A stretch of 64,000 nt of DNA from Streptomyces sp. NBC_00440 (GCF_036014215.1 NZ_CP107921.1:744001-808000); one strand, 5' to 3'. Numbered from the stretch's first letter, positions 8,964 through 18,408 are shown. Notes: a model not told the origin generated them from the letters alone. Translations and numbers: made by a program.

Positions 8964-9392
8964 TCACCCACCGAAGAAGCTCAACCGAACGTGCCGGTTG
9001 ACGTTATCCACGTTGGTATCCACCAGGCACACCGACTGCCACGTCCCCAGTTCCAGCCGCCCTCCGATCACCGGAAGTGTCGCGTGCGGTGCCACCAGGG
9101 CCGGTACCACGTGGTCCCTGCCGTGGCCCGGGGTGCCGTGTCTGTGCTGCCAGCGGTCGTCCGCCGGGAGTAGCCCGCGCAGGGCCGCGATGAGGTCGTC
9201 GTCGCTGCCCGCGCCGGTTTCCAGCACCGCTACGCCGGCTGTCGCGTGCGGTACGAAGACATTGAGCAGGCCGTCACGGCCCGCCGCCGCCTCACGGAGG
9301 AAGTCCTCGCACTCCCCCGTCAGGTCGGTGACGGTCTCGCGGTCGCCCGTCCTGATGTGCACGATGCGAGTCGTGAAGGTGGTGTCTGCCAT
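8964..9392 (-). CDS. YjbQ family protein (UPF0047)
   Basis: 142 aa, full family length. The conserved core is visible: NVFVPHATAGVAVLETG (about residues 47-63), GTPGHGRDHVVPALVAPHAT and LELGTWQSVCLVD near the end. YjbQ/UPF0047 proteins are small trimers; some have been assigned thiamine-phosphate synthase side activity, but a physiological role is not settled. The ATG at 9392 is preferred over one nine bases upstream because GGGAGG is then 9 nt away. It is divergent from the FMO-like gene by 99 bp. Confidence 0.88.
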   Translation of the reverse strand: MADTTFTTRIVHIRTGDRETVTDLTGECEDFLREAAAGRDGLLNVFVPHATAGVAVLETGAGSDDDLIAALRGLLPADDRWQHRHGTPGHGRDHVVPALVAPHATLPVIGGRLELGTWQSVCLVDTNVDNVNRHVRLSFFGG

Positions 9393-9491
9393 GCGTCCCA
9401 TCCTCCCGCGCGCCGGAGGCACGTGCCCGTCCGGGCGGGTCGGCCGTCCCCGGGCGGGAAGATCCCGGAAGCCGGAGCTGTTGGATGAAAC

Positions 9492-10595
9492 GTGAACGAC
9501 TCCGGGGTACGCGCAGTGGACGTGGTGGTCATCGGCGCGGGACAGGCGGGCCTCTCCGCCGCCTACCACCTGCGGCGCACCGGGCTGACCCCCGGGCGGG
9601 ATTTCGTCGTGCTGGACCATGCCCCGCGGCCGGGTGGCGCCTGGCAGTTCCGCTGGCCCTCGCTGACCTACGGCAAGGTGCACGGGATGCACTCGCTGCC
9701 CGGTATGGAGCTGGGCGACGCCGACGGCGACCGGCCCTCGTCGGAGGTCGTGGGCGAGTACTTCACGGCGTACGAGGAGGCCTTCGGGCTTCAGGTACGC
9801 CGGCCCGTCGAGGTCACCGCGGTACGCGAGGGCCACGGCGGGCGGCTGCGCGTCGAGACGTCACAGGGTGTCTGGACCGCCCGTGCGGTGATCAGCGCCA
9901 CCGGCACCTGGGACCGGCCCTTCTGGCCGCACTACCCGGGCCAGGAGACCTTCCGGGGACGGCAGTTGCACACCTCGGGATACCGCGGCCCGCAGGAGTT
10001 CGCCGGGCAGCGGGTCGTGGTCGTCGGCGGCGGGGCCTCCGGTACCCAGCATCTGATGGAGATCGCCGGCGTCGCCGCCGGGACGACCTGGGTGACGCGG
10101 CGCCCGCCGGTGTTCAGGGAGGGGCCGTTCACCGAGGAGTGGGGCCGGCGAGCGGTCGCGATGGTCGAGGAGCGCGTACGGCGGGGGCTGCCGCCGCAGA
10201 GTGTCGTCTCGGTGACCGGACTGCCGGTGAACGACGCGATCCGGGCCGCCCGGGACCGGGGCGTTCTCGACCGGCTGCCCATGTTCGACCGGATCACCCC
10301 GGACGGGGTCGCCTGGGACAGCGGTCGCACCGTGGCGGCGGACACCATCCTCTGGGCCACCGGATTCCGGGCCGCCATCGACCATCTGTCACCCCTGAGG
10401 CTCCGTGAACCGGGCGGTGGCATCCAGCTCGACGGCACCCGCGTGGTCTGGGACGAGCGGATCCATCTGCTCGGTTACGGGCCTTCGGCCTCCACCATCG
10501 GCGCCAACCGGGCCGGACGCTCGGCGGTCCGGGACGTCCGGCGGCTGCTGGAACGCTCCGGGGACCCCGCTCCCGTCGGCGCCTCAGCCGCCTGA
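9492..10595 (+). CDS. FAD/NAD(P)-binding monooxygenase-like oxidoreductase
   Basis: 367 aa, GTG start. Two dinucleotide-binding motifs are visible: VVIGAGQAGLSAAYHL near residue 12 for FAD, and VVVVGGGASGTQHL near residue 175 for NADPH. ATGTWDRPFWPHYPG and WATGFRA are the conserved ATG motifs of flavin monooxygenase-like proteins (CzcO/YpdA type). Proteins of this shape hydroxylate small lipophilic substrates or act as thiol/disulfide reductases. The neighbours give no pathway. Confidence 0.85.
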   Translation: MNDSGVRAVDVVVIGAGQAGLSAAYHLRRTGLTPGRDFVVLDHAPRPGGAWQFRWPSLTYGKVHGMHSLPGMELGDADGDRPSSEVVGEYFTAYEEAFGLQVRRPVEVTAVREGHGGRLRVETSQGVWTARAVISATGTWDRPFWPHYPGQETFRGRQLHTSGYRGPQEFAGQRVVVVGGGASGTQHLMEIAGVAAGTTWVTRRPPVFREGPFTEEWGRRAVAMVEERVRRGLPPQSVVSVTGLPVNDAIRAARDRGVLDRLPMFDRITPDGVAWDSGRTVAADTILWATGFRAAIDHLSPLRLREPGGGIQLDGTRVVWDERIHLLGYGPSASTIGANRAGRSAVRDVRRLLERSGDPAPVGASAA

Positions 10596-10779
10596 CAACG
10601 GCAGCAAGTTGACGAACACACGAACAGGGGAGCGGGTGTTCGCTGGAACGTGTGGTCGTACCGGATTCGCTTGCCCGGCTACCGCACGAAGCAGGATGCT
10701 TACAGTGCGCAAGCGACGGGCTGCAGACCGCGACTGCGCAGTCCCACTGATGAACCATGCACAAGGAGAACGCACCACC

Positions 10780-10839
10780 ATGAACTTCCTCACCGACCTG
10801 CTTGCCGGCATCGTCCACTTCGTGGGTTGGCTCGTCTGA
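10780..10839 (+). CDS. 19-aa hydrophobic peptide (candidate smORF)
   Basis: A 19-codon ORF (MNFLTDLLAGIVHFVGWLV) that reads as one short amphipathic or membrane helix. AAGGAG lies 11 nt before the ATG, and nearly every third codon position is G or C, as in real Streptomyces genes. It has about 185 bp of leader after the FMO-like gene and is followed within 16 bp by a terminator-like hairpin, so it could be its own short transcript. The function is unknown: a membrane-active peptide, a toxin of a type I system, or a signal precursor are all possible. Chance occurrence is not excluded. Confidence 0.5.
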   Translation: MNFLTDLLAGIVHFVGWLV

Positions 10840-10854
10840 CACTCGTTCCGACCG

Positions 10855-10890
10855 GCGCCGTCGCTTCCCGTCCCACGGGAGCGGCGGCGC
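10855..10890. terminator. Hairpin between smORF and ABC exporter
   Basis: An imperfect long hairpin: core arms TCCCGT (10866-10871) and ACGGGA (10875-10880), with further pairing of GCGCCG (10855-10860) to CGGCGC (10885-10890). It sits between convergent genes and can serve both. Confidence 0.6.
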
Positions 10891-10917
10891 TGTCGTGTCA
10901 GGTGCCGGCGCCGGCCG

Positions 10918-12726
10918 TCAGACGGTCACGGTCGGGGCCCGCTCGCCGTCCCTGCGGACCAGTGCGGCATACCGGCCGTCCAGTGCGAGCAGTTCGTCAT
11001 GCGTCCCGCGCTCGGCGACCCGTCCGGCGTCCAGCACCACGATCTGGTCGGCGTCCCTGACCGTGGAGAGCCGGTGCGCGATGGTGATGGTGGTGCGACC
11101 GGCGGACAGACCGTCGATGGCCTGCTGCACGGCGTGTTCGGTGCGGGTGTCCAGGGCGCTGGTGGCTTCGTCGAGGATCAGGACCGGCGGGTCGCGCAGG
11201 ATCGTACGGGCCAGGGCCAGGCGCTGTTTCTCGCCGCCCGAGAAGCGATACCCACGCTCACCGACCAGTGTCCGGTACCCGTCGGGCAGCGAAGCGATGT
11301 GCTCGTGGATCTGCGCGGCTCTGGCCGCCTCTTCGAGCTGGGCGTCGGTGGCGTCCGGCTTGGCGAAGCGCAGGTTGTCGGCGACCGACGCGTGGAAGAG
11401 GTAGGTCTCCTGGGAGACGACGCCCACGGCCCGCGCCAGCGTGGCGAAGTCGAGGTCGCGCACGTCGACACCGTCCAGCGTGACCTGTCCGCCGGTCACG
11501 TCGTACAGCCGGGGCACCAGATAGCTGAGGGTGGACTTGCCCGAACCGGTGGGGCCGACGACCGCCAGGCTGCCGCCGGCGGGCACCGCGATGTCGATGG
11601 CCTCCAGAGTGGGCCCGCTCGTCTCGTCATAGCCGAAGTCGACGTGCTGGAAGCGCACTTCGCCACGGACCTCGTCCAGCGGGACGGGGTTCTCGGGCTC
11701 CGTGATGTCCACCGGCAGATCCAGGTACTCGAAGATCCGCTGGAAGAGGGCGATCGACGTCTGCATGTCCACACCGGTCGACAGCAGGCTGACCGCCGGG
11801 CGGAAGAGTCCCTGCTGGAGCGAGACGAAGGCGACGAGCGTACCGATGGAGACATGGGGCCCGCCCTCCTGGAGGGCCAGGCCCGCCGCCCAGTAGATGA
11901 CGGCCGGCATCGCGGCCATGACGATGCCGATGGTCGACATCCGCCACCGTCCGGCCATGCTGGAGCGCACTTCGAGGTCGACGAGGCGTTCGGACTCCGT
12001 GGCGAAACCCTGGGTGAGCGAGTCGGAGCGGCCCATGGTGCGTCCGAGCAGGATGCCGCTGACCGACAGCGACTCGGTGACCGTGGCGGCCATCACCGCC
12101 ATCTGCTTCTGCCGCTCGGTGGTGATCTTCTTGCGCTCGCGGCCGACCCTGCGGCTGATCCAGACGAACACCGGGAGCAGCAGGAGGGACACGATCGTCA
12201 GCCGCCAGTCGAGGGCGACCATGGCGACGACGGTGGCGATGACGGCCGTGAGGTTGGAGACCAGGGAGGTCGCGGTGGAGGTGACCGTCGCCTGCATACC
12301 GCCGATGTCGTTGGCGATGCGGGACTGGACCTCACCGGTGCGCGTCCGGGTGAAGAAGGCGAGCGGCATCCGCTGCAGCTGGGCGTAGACGGCGGTGCGC
12401 AGATCGTGCATGACGCGCTGGCCGACCGTGGTCGAGATCAGGGTCTGGAGCACTCCGAAGACGCTGTTCACGACCGCGGTGGCGATCATGCCCAGGGCGA
12501 GCAGGCTCAGCAGACCGGTACGGCCCTGCGGGATCGCGGTGTCGAGGATGGCCCGCAGCATGAACGGCGAGGCGACCGAGACCAGCGACGAAGCACAGAC
12601 CAGCAGTCCGACGAGCGCCAGGCGCGCGCGGTAGGGGCGGAAGAGCCGGACGATACGCCGTACTTCGGCAGGCGGCCGCCCGGCCGCACGGGGCGGGGGC
12701 GTCCAGTCGGGGCGTTCGGGTTTCAT
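10918..12726 (-). CDS. ABC exporter, fused membrane and ATPase domains
   Basis: 602 aa. The N-terminal half has six predicted membrane helices starting at PYRARLALVGLLVCASSLV. The nucleotide-binding domain has Walker A GPTGSGKST, Q-loop VVSQETYLF, signature FSGGEKQR, Walker B VLILDEATS and H-loop IAHRLST, so it is fully competent and probably works as a homodimer pumping lipids, peptides or drugs. The ATG at 12726 has AAGGAG only 3 nt away, and longer frames upstream have no RBS. It is divergent from a MarR regulator, the usual arrangement for a drug-induced exporter. Confidence 0.9.
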   Translation of the reverse strand: MKPERPDWTPPPRAAGRPPAEVRRIVRLFRPYRARLALVGLLVCASSLVSVASPFMLRAILDTAIPQGRTGLLSLLALGMIATAVVNSVFGVLQTLISTTVGQRVMHDLRTAVYAQLQRMPLAFFTRTRTGEVQSRIANDIGGMQATVTSTATSLVSNLTAVIATVVAMVALDWRLTIVSLLLLPVFVWISRRVGRERKKITTERQKQMAVMAATVTESLSVSGILLGRTMGRSDSLTQGFATESERLVDLEVRSSMAGRWRMSTIGIVMAAMPAVIYWAAGLALQEGGPHVSIGTLVAFVSLQQGLFRPAVSLLSTGVDMQTSIALFQRIFEYLDLPVDITEPENPVPLDEVRGEVRFQHVDFGYDETSGPTLEAIDIAVPAGGSLAVVGPTGSGKSTLSYLVPRLYDVTGGQVTLDGVDVRDLDFATLARAVGVVSQETYLFHASVADNLRFAKPDATDAQLEEAARAAQIHEHIASLPDGYRTLVGERGYRFSGGEKQRLALARTILRDPPVLILDEATSALDTRTEHAVQQAIDGLSAGRTTITIAHRLSTVRDADQIVVLDAGRVAERGTHDELLALDGRYAALVRRDGERAPTVTV

Positions 12727-12880
12727 GAGCTCCTTCGGCAGTGGAGGTGATTCAACGGTGACTGCACAGTCGTTCAGCAGTGGTTCAGCGCTCCGGCAGT
12801 GCGGCGGGGGCGGCATCACCGGCCCGCCGCACGGGGCGCGGGAACGGAGCCGGCCCCGGACGTACCGGAGCGGGTCCGTA

Positions 12881-12916
12881 GAGCATAATGCACTGTTACC
12901 TATGCTCACAATGCAC
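12881..12916. promoter_or_regulatory. Probable MarR operator in the exporter/marR intergenic region
   Basis: Inverted repeat GAGCATA (12881-12887) / TATGCTC (12901-12907) interleaved with a direct repeat AATGCAC (12887-12893 and 12910-12916). The stretch is AT-rich against its surroundings and includes CATAAT (12884-12889), a good -10 match for rightward transcription. A second -10-like GATATT at 12925-12930 would place the marR start codon at +1. Binding by the MarR product is inferred. Confidence 0.6.
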
Positions 12917-12939
12917 ATGGTCCTGATATTGTTCCCTCC

Positions 12940-13395
12940 ATGTCATCACCCTCCGGTGCCCCCGACGCCGACGGCCTGCTGGCCGAGCAGCTCCTCCGGC
13001 TGACCCGCAGGCTCCACCGGATCCACAAGCAGCATCTGGAGCCGGTAGGCATCACCCCCGCGCAGTCCCGCCTGCTGCGTACGGTCGCGCACTGCACCGA
13101 GCCGCCGCGCATGGCCGACCTGGCCCAGCGGCTCGAAGTGGTGCCGCGCGCCGTGACCAGCCTCGTCGACGCCTTGGAGGAGAGCGGCAGCGTCCGCCGG
13201 GTGCCCGATCCGAGCAACCGCCGGGTGGTGCGCATCGAGCTGACGGACAGCGGCCGGGCCACCCTGCGCGCGCTGCGCGACGCGCGCCGCCGGGCCGCTG
13301 AGGAGATCCTTGCCCCACTGGCCACCGGCCAGCGCGACGTGCTCGGCGAACTGCTGTCCACGCTGCTGGACGGCGCGGGCGACCACCACCTCTGA
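12940..13395 (+). CDS. MarR-family transcriptional regulator
   Basis: 151 aa with the winged-helix core MADLAQRLEVVPRAVTSLVD (about residues 58-77) and wing RRVPDPSNRRVVRIELTDSG, diagnostic of MarR. There is no Shine-Dalgarno sequence ahead of the ATG, and GATATT sits 9 bp upstream, so translation may be leaderless. It is divergent from the ABC exporter, which it probably represses until a ligand binds. Confidence 0.9.
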   Translation: MSSPSGAPDADGLLAEQLLRLTRRLHRIHKQHLEPVGITPAQSRLLRTVAHCTEPPRMADLAQRLEVVPRAVTSLVDALEESGSVRRVPDPSNRRVVRIELTDSGRATLRALRDARRRAAEEILAPLATGQRDVLGELLSTLLDGAGDHHL

Positions 13396-13445
13396 CGGCC
13401 GCCCGCGCATCCACCGGACCCGCCCGGCCGCCATCCGTACAGCTC

Positions 13446-13469
13446 TCCAGCCGTCCAGCCGTCCAGCCC
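13446..13469. repeat. 8-bp tandem repeat, three units
   Basis: TCCAGCCG is repeated three times, the last with one change, just ahead of the RBS of the dehydrogenase gene. It is probably slippage-derived; no function is evident. Confidence 0.7.
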
Positions 13470-13482
13470 AGGAGGCTCCGCC

Positions 13483-16431
13483 ATGCCGCTGCTCGACCCG
13501 AAGCCCGGCGCTCTCCGGCCGCGTACGAAGCGGACGCCGGCCCCCGACCGGGTGCCCGACACCCGGTCGGCCGGGACCCCCGAGCCGCTGCGCGGTGATC
13601 TGACCGCGCTGCTGGGCGAGGAGAAGGTGCTCTCGAAGGTCTCCGACCTCGTGCGGTACGCGTCCGACGCCAGCCCGTACCGATTCGTCCCCCGGGTCGT
13701 GGTGATCGCCGAGGACATCGACGACATCTCGGCCGTGCTCTCGTACGCGAGGGACAACGGCCGCCAGGTCGTCTTCCGGGCAGCGGGCACCTCACTGAAC
13801 GGGCAGGCCCAGGGCGAGGACATCCTGGTCGACGTCCGCCGCCACTGGTCCGGCATCGAGGTCATGGACGACGGCGCACGAGCCCGCATCCAGCCGGGCA
13901 CCACCGTCGTCCGCGCCAATGCGACGCTCGCCCGGCACGGCCGCGTCCTGGGCCCCGACCCGGCCAGCGCCATCGCCTGCACCCTCGGCGGTGTCGTCGC
14001 CAATAACGCCTCCGGTATGACGGCGGGCACCACCCGTAACTCCTACCGCACGCTCGCGTCGCTGACCTTCGTGCTGCCGGGCGGCACCGTGGTCGACACG
14101 GCCGGCCCGGCCGCCGACGACGCCCTCGCCGCCGCCGAGCCCGGCCTGTGCGCGGGGCTGCTCGCGGTCAAGGCGGAGATCGAGGCAGACCAGGAGCTGA
14201 CCGCCCGGATCCGGTCCAAGTACGAGATCAAGAACACCAACGGCTACCGCCTCGACGCCTTCCTGGACGGCGCCACCCCCGTCGAGATCCTGCGCGGGCT
14301 GATGGTCGGTTCCGAGGGCACCTTCGGTTTCATCTCCGAGGTCGTCTTCGACACCCTGCCGCTGGACCGCAGGCTCTCCACCGCGCTGCTCTTCTTCCCG
14401 ACGCTCCGGGCGGCTGCCGCGGCGGTCCCCGTCTTCAACCAGGCCGGGGCCCTGGCCGTCGAGCTGATGGACGGCAACACGCTGCGCGCCTCGGTGAGCG
14501 TGGCGGGCGTTCCGGCCGACTGGGCGGAGCTGCCCAAGGAGACGGCGGCGCTGCTGGTCGAGTTCCGCGCCCCGGACGAGGCGGGCAGGGAGGCGTACGA
14601 GCGGGTGGCGGCCGGGGCCGTCGCCGGCCTGGAGCTGGTGGCGCCCGTCGCCTCGGTGACCAATGAGTTCACCCGCGACCCGAAGACCATCGCCGGGTAC
14701 TGGAAGGCGCGCAAGGCGTTCGTCACCGCGGTCGGCGGTGCCCGGCCGTCCGGCACGACGCTGATCACCGAGGACTTCGCCGTACCGCCGTCGAAGCTCG
14801 CCGACGCCTGCACGGCGCTGCTCGAACTGCAGACCCGGCACGGCTTCGACGCCGCCGTGGCCGGTCACGCGGCCCACGGCAATCTGCATTTCCTGCTCGC
14901 CTTCGACGCGGGGCTGCCCGAGGACGTCGAGCGCTATGCCGCCTTCATGGACGAGTTCTGCCGGCTGACGGTCGGGCGCTTCGACGGATCGCTCAAGGCC
15001 GAGCACGCAACCGGCCGCAACATCGCACCCTTCCTCGAACTCGAATGGGGCCCGAGGGCAACGGAGTTGATGTGGCGGATCAAGCAGATCATCGACCCCG
15101 ACGGGGTACTCGCGCCCCGTATCGTCCTGGACCGTGACCCCGAGGCCCATCTGCGCGGGCTCAAGACCATCCCCAAGGTGGAGCTGATCGCCGACCCCTG
15201 TATCGAGTGCGGATTCTGCGAACCCACCTGCCCCAGCCACGATCTGACGACGACACCGCGCCAGCGCATCGTGCTGCGCCGCGAGATGATGCGCCAGTCG
15301 CCCGGCTCCCCGGTCGAGGACAGCCTGCTCGACGCGTACGGGTATGACGCCGTGGACACCTGCGCGGGCGACTCCACCTGCAAGCTCGCCTGCCCGGTGG
15401 GGATCGACACCGGCGCGATGATGAAGGACTTCCGCCACCGGCGGCACACCCCGCGCGAGGAGCGGGTGGCCGCGCTGACCGCACGGAACTTCAGGACGGT
15501 CGAGGCGGCGGCGCGGCTCGCGGTCGGCGCTGCGGACCGGATCAGTGACCGGCTCCTTGAGTCCGTCACCGGCCTCGCCCGCCGGGCCGTCCGCCCCGAT
15601 CTGGTGCCGGAGTGGCTGCCGGAGATCCCCGGAGCGGCCGCCCGTGAACTCCCGCGCACCTCCCGCAGGGGCTCGACCGCCGTCTACTACCCCGCCTGCG
15701 TCAACCGGATCTTCGGTGAACCGGCCGGATTCCAGGGGCCCTCACTCCCCCGGGCCGTCGTGGCGCTCGCCGAGCGGGCCGGACGGCCGGTGTGGATCCC
15801 GGACAATGTGGCGGGGACCTGCTGTGCGACGATCTGGCACTCCAAGGGGTACGACGAGGGCAACACGGTGATGGCCAACCGCATCGTCGAGGCCGCCTGG
15901 GGCTGGACCGGCGGCGGCAAGTACCCGCTGATCGTGGACGCGTCGTCCTGCACCCTGGGCATCGCCCATGAGGTGGTCCCCTACCTCACCGACGACAACC
16001 GTGAGCTGCACAGCGAGCTGACGATCGTCGACTCCGTCGTCTGGGCCGCCGACGAGCTGCTCCCCCGTCTCACCGTGCTCCGTAAGACCGGCTCCGCCGT
16101 GCTGCACCCCACCTGCTCCATGCAACACCTGGGCGACGAGCAGCAGTTGAGGGCCGTCGCCGAGGCCTGCGCCGATGAGGTCGTCGTCCCCGACAGTCTC
16201 GGCTGCTGCGCCTTCGCCGGGGACCGCGGGATGCTCCACAAGGAACTCACCGCCGCCGCGACGGCGCCGGAGGCGGCCGAGGTCAACGCCAGGAGTTTCG
16301 ACGCGTATCTCTCGGCGAACCGGATGTGCGAGGTCGGTATGGACCGTGCGACCGGGCGCGGTTACCACTCCGTACTCCTTGAGCTGGAGCGGGCGACCCG
16401 GCCCGGTCCCGGACCGGACCGGCGCGGCTGA
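13483..16431 (+). CDS. FAD-linked D-2-hydroxyacid (D-lactate type) dehydrogenase with 4Fe-4S and CCG domains
   Basis: 982 aa fusion. The N-terminal FAD_binding_4 domain has VVFRAAGTSLNGQAQGEDIL (about residues 95-114) and LGGVVANNASGM, followed by the FAD-oxidase C domain. The C-terminal third holds two 4Fe-4S clusters (CIECGFCEPTCPS at about 569, CAGDSTCKLACP near 627) and two cysteine-rich CCG blocks (CCATIWHSK, CCAFAGDRG). This architecture is typical of membrane-associated dehydrogenases that oxidise D-lactate or related hydroxyacids and pass electrons to quinone. RBS AGGAGG lies 7 nt before the ATG. Confidence 0.9.
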   Translation: MPLLDPKPGALRPRTKRTPAPDRVPDTRSAGTPEPLRGDLTALLGEEKVLSKVSDLVRYASDASPYRFVPRVVVIAEDIDDISAVLSYARDNGRQVVFRAAGTSLNGQAQGEDILVDVRRHWSGIEVMDDGARARIQPGTTVVRANATLARHGRVLGPDPASAIACTLGGVVANNASGMTAGTTRNSYRTLASLTFVLPGGTVVDTAGPAADDALAAAEPGLCAGLLAVKAEIEADQELTARIRSKYEIKNTNGYRLDAFLDGATPVEILRGLMVGSEGTFGFISEVVFDTLPLDRRLSTALLFFPTLRAAAAAVPVFNQAGALAVELMDGNTLRASVSVAGVPADWAELPKETAALLVEFRAPDEAGREAYERVAAGAVAGLELVAPVASVTNEFTRDPKTIAGYWKARKAFVTAVGGARPSGTTLITEDFAVPPSKLADACTALLELQTRHGFDAAVAGHAAHGNLHFLLAFDAGLPEDVERYAAFMDEFCRLTVGRFDGSLKAEHATGRNIAPFLELEWGPRATELMWRIKQIIDPDGVLAPRIVLDRDPEAHLRGLKTIPKVELIADPCIECGFCEPTCPSHDLTTTPRQRIVLRREMMRQSPGSPVEDSLLDAYGYDAVDTCAGDSTCKLACPVGIDTGAMMKDFRHRRHTPREERVAALTARNFRTVEAAARLAVGAADRISDRLLESVTGLARRAVRPDLVPEWLPEIPGAAARELPRTSRRGSTAVYYPACVNRIFGEPAGFQGPSLPRAVVALAERAGRPVWIPDNVAGTCCATIWHSKGYDEGNTVMANRIVEAAWGWTGGGKYPLIVDASSCTLGIAHEVVPYLTDDNRELHSELTIVDSVVWAADELLPRLTVLRKTGSAVLHPTCSMQHLGDEQQLRAVAEACADEVVVPDSLGCCAFAGDRGMLHKELTAAATAPEAAEVNARSFDAYLSANRMCEVGMDRATGRGYHSVLLELERATRPGPGPDRRG

Positions 16432-16545
16432 ACCCGGCGCGATCACGGCGCGTTCGGGTCCCCCGGACGGAAAATCGATTGCCCCGAAGCGTGGCGGAGC
16501 GCGAACCTTGCACGGTTTGAGCCCCTCTTCGACTTCTGGGATCCC

Positions 16546-18408
16546 ATGCAGATTCGCGATCTTCCCTATCCAGATCCAGGCGATCCCGACGTACGGTCAG
16601 GTCCCCGCTTCCTCTACTGGCTCGGGCGCAACCAGCTCGGCGGTCAGTGCCGCTCGCTCGCCTGGGGGCTGCTGCACCAGTGCGGGATCGCCGGACTGCC
16701 ACTGGCGGTCGGCTTCGCCGTGCAGGCGGTGGTGGACCGCTCCGGCGGCCGGCTCGCCCTCTCCGGCGGGCTGATCGCGCTGCTCGGCGCGCTGATCGCG
16801 GTGGGCGACACCATGCTGCACCGGACCGCCGTCACCAACTGGATCACCGCTGCGGCCCGCGTCCAGCAGCTGCTGGCCCGCAAGACCGCCGAGCTGGGTT
16901 CGGCGCTGACCCGGCGGGTCGCGGCGGGTGAGGTCGTCGCGGTGTCCACCGGGGACGTGGAGAAGATCGGCTGGTTCGTCGAGGCGCTCTCGCGCTTCCT
17001 CGCCGCCGCGACCGTTCTGGTCATCATCTGTGCCGGCCTGGTGGTGTATCTGCCCTCGCTGGGCATCGTGGTGGCGCTCGCCATGCCCGTACTGGCGCTG
17101 GCCGTCCTGCCGTTGCTGTCCAGCGCCACCGCGCGCGCCGATCTCCAGCGGGAGAAGGCGGGCCGGGCCACCGAGCTGGCGGCCGACACCGTGGCGGGGC
17201 TTCGGGTACTGCGTGGTATCGGCGGCGAGGAGCTCTTCCTCGGCCGCTACCGCAGCGCATCCCAGGAAGTGCGCCGGGCCGCCGTGCGCAGCGCCCGTAT
17301 GTGGGCGCTGATCTCGGGGATCCAGGTGCTGCTGCCGGGGCTGCTGCTGATCGGGGTGGTCTGCTACGGTGCCCGGCTGGCCGCCGAAGGACGGATCGAG
17401 GTCGGCCAGCTCGTCACCGTGTACAGCGCGGTGACGCTGCTGCTCTTCCCGCTGCGGCACTTCCAGGAGATCGCCATGGCGTACTCGTTCTCCCGGCCGT
17501 CGGCGAAACGCGCGGCGCGGGTGCTGGCGCTCGAACGGACGGCGCACGAGGAGCCGGCCGGCCGTCCCGCGGCCGTCCCGACGGTGAGCACCGATGTGGT
17601 GCCGGCCGGTGATCTCTACGACCCGGAGACCGGACTGCTCGCGCCGGCAGGTGAGTTCACCGCTGTGGTGTGCGGCGATCCGGACGCCGCGGGCGCGCTG
17701 GCCGAGCGGCTCGGCGGTCATGCCACCGCGGAGGACGCGGGGAAGCTGCCGTCGGTCCTGCTCGGCGGGGTCGCGCTCGACGATCTGCCGCTGGACACGG
17801 CCCGTACGGCCGTCCTGGTCCAGGACAAGGACCCGGTGCTGCTGTCCGGGACCCTGAGCGAGCTGCTCGACGTGCCGTCGTCCGGCCAGGTGCCCGCCGC
17901 GCGGGCGCTGGCCGCCGCGCAGTGCACGGACGTCCTGCAAGCGCTCGCGCAGGCCGCCGCCGAACCGGGCGGCGATCCCCTGCGGACCAGGATCACCGAA
18001 CGCGGGCGGTCGCTCTCCGGAGGACAGCGGCAGCGTCTTGCCCTGGCGCGTTCGCTGGTGACCGACCCGGAGGTGCTGGTGCTCGACGAGCCGACGTCGG
18101 CCGTCGACTCGCACACCGAGGCACGGGTCGCCCGGGGTGTGAAGGAGCTGCGCGCAGGCCGTACGACGGTGGTCTTCGCCTCGTCGCCGCTGCTGCTCGA
18201 CCACGCCGACCGGGTGGTCTTCGTACACGAGGGTGCCGTCGCCGCGGCCGGCCCGCACCGCGAGCTGCTCCACGGCGACGTGCGGTACCGCGCGGTCGTC
18301 ACCCGCCATCCCGGCGAAGAGGTGGACGGAGCGCCCGCCACCGGGGCCTCGGACCCGGCCGCCCGCACCGCCCGGCAAGCTTTCGCAGACATCGAGGAGT
18401 CGGCATGA
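16546..18408 (+). CDS. ABC exporter half-transporter A (degenerate ATP site subunit)
   Basis: 620 aa: six membrane helices, then a nucleotide-binding domain. The signature LSGGQ (490-494) and Walker B LVLDEPTS are intact. The Walker A position reads VVCGDPDAAGALAERLGG (about 375-392) with no Gly-Lys-Ser/Thr, and the H-loop His is replaced (VVFASSPLLL). It therefore cannot bind ATP normally in its own site but can supply the signature to its partner. Its last codon overlaps the start of subunit B by 4 bp (ATGA), showing they are made together as a heterodimer. The substrate is unknown. Confidence 0.9.
   Translation: MQIRDLPYPDPGDPDVRSGPRFLYWLGRNQLGGQCRSLAWGLLHQCGIAGLPLAVGFAVQAVVDRSGGRLALSGGLIALLGALIAVGDTMLHRTAVTNWITAAARVQQLLARKTAELGSALTRRVAAGEVVAVSTGDVEKIGWFVEALSRFLAAATVLVIICAGLVVYLPSLGIVVALAMPVLALAVLPLLSSATARADLQREKAGRATELAADTVAGLRVLRGIGGEELFLGRYRSASQEVRRAAVRSARMWALISGIQVLLPGLLLIGVVCYGARLAAEGRIEVGQLVTVYSAVTLLLFPLRHFQEIAMAYSFSRPSAKRAARVLALERTAHEEPAGRPAAVPTVSTDVVPAGDLYDPETGLLAPAGEFTAVVCGDPDAAGALAERLGGHATAEDAGKLPSVLLGGVALDDLPLDTARTAVLVQDKDPVLLSGTLSELLDVPSSGQVPAARALAAAQCTDVLQALAQAAAEPGGDPLRTRITERGRSLSGGQRQRLALARSLVTDPEVLVLDEPTSAVDSHTEARVARGVKELRAGRTTVVFASSPLLLDHADRVVFVHEGAVAAAGPHRELLHGDVRYRAVVTRHPGEEVDGAPATGASDPAARTARQAFADIEESA

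Noticed and set aside
8543..8971. 142-codon minus-strand frame crossing the transposase remnant
   Set aside because: Half of it is antisense to the remnant, and I could not identify the rest; no RBS was evident.
10613..10642. CGAACAC/GTGTTCG inverted repeat upstream of the 19-aa ORF
   Set aside because: Arms of 7 bp with a 16-bp spacer and no promoter match nearby; too weak to call an operator.
10999..12750. 583-codon plus-strand frame over the ABC exporter
   Set aside because: Antisense shadow rich in Gly/Asp/Arg. All ABC motifs are on the minus strand.
13792..15447. 551-codon minus-strand frame over the FAD dehydrogenase
   Set aside because: Antisense shadow; no start with an RBS and no recognisable domain.
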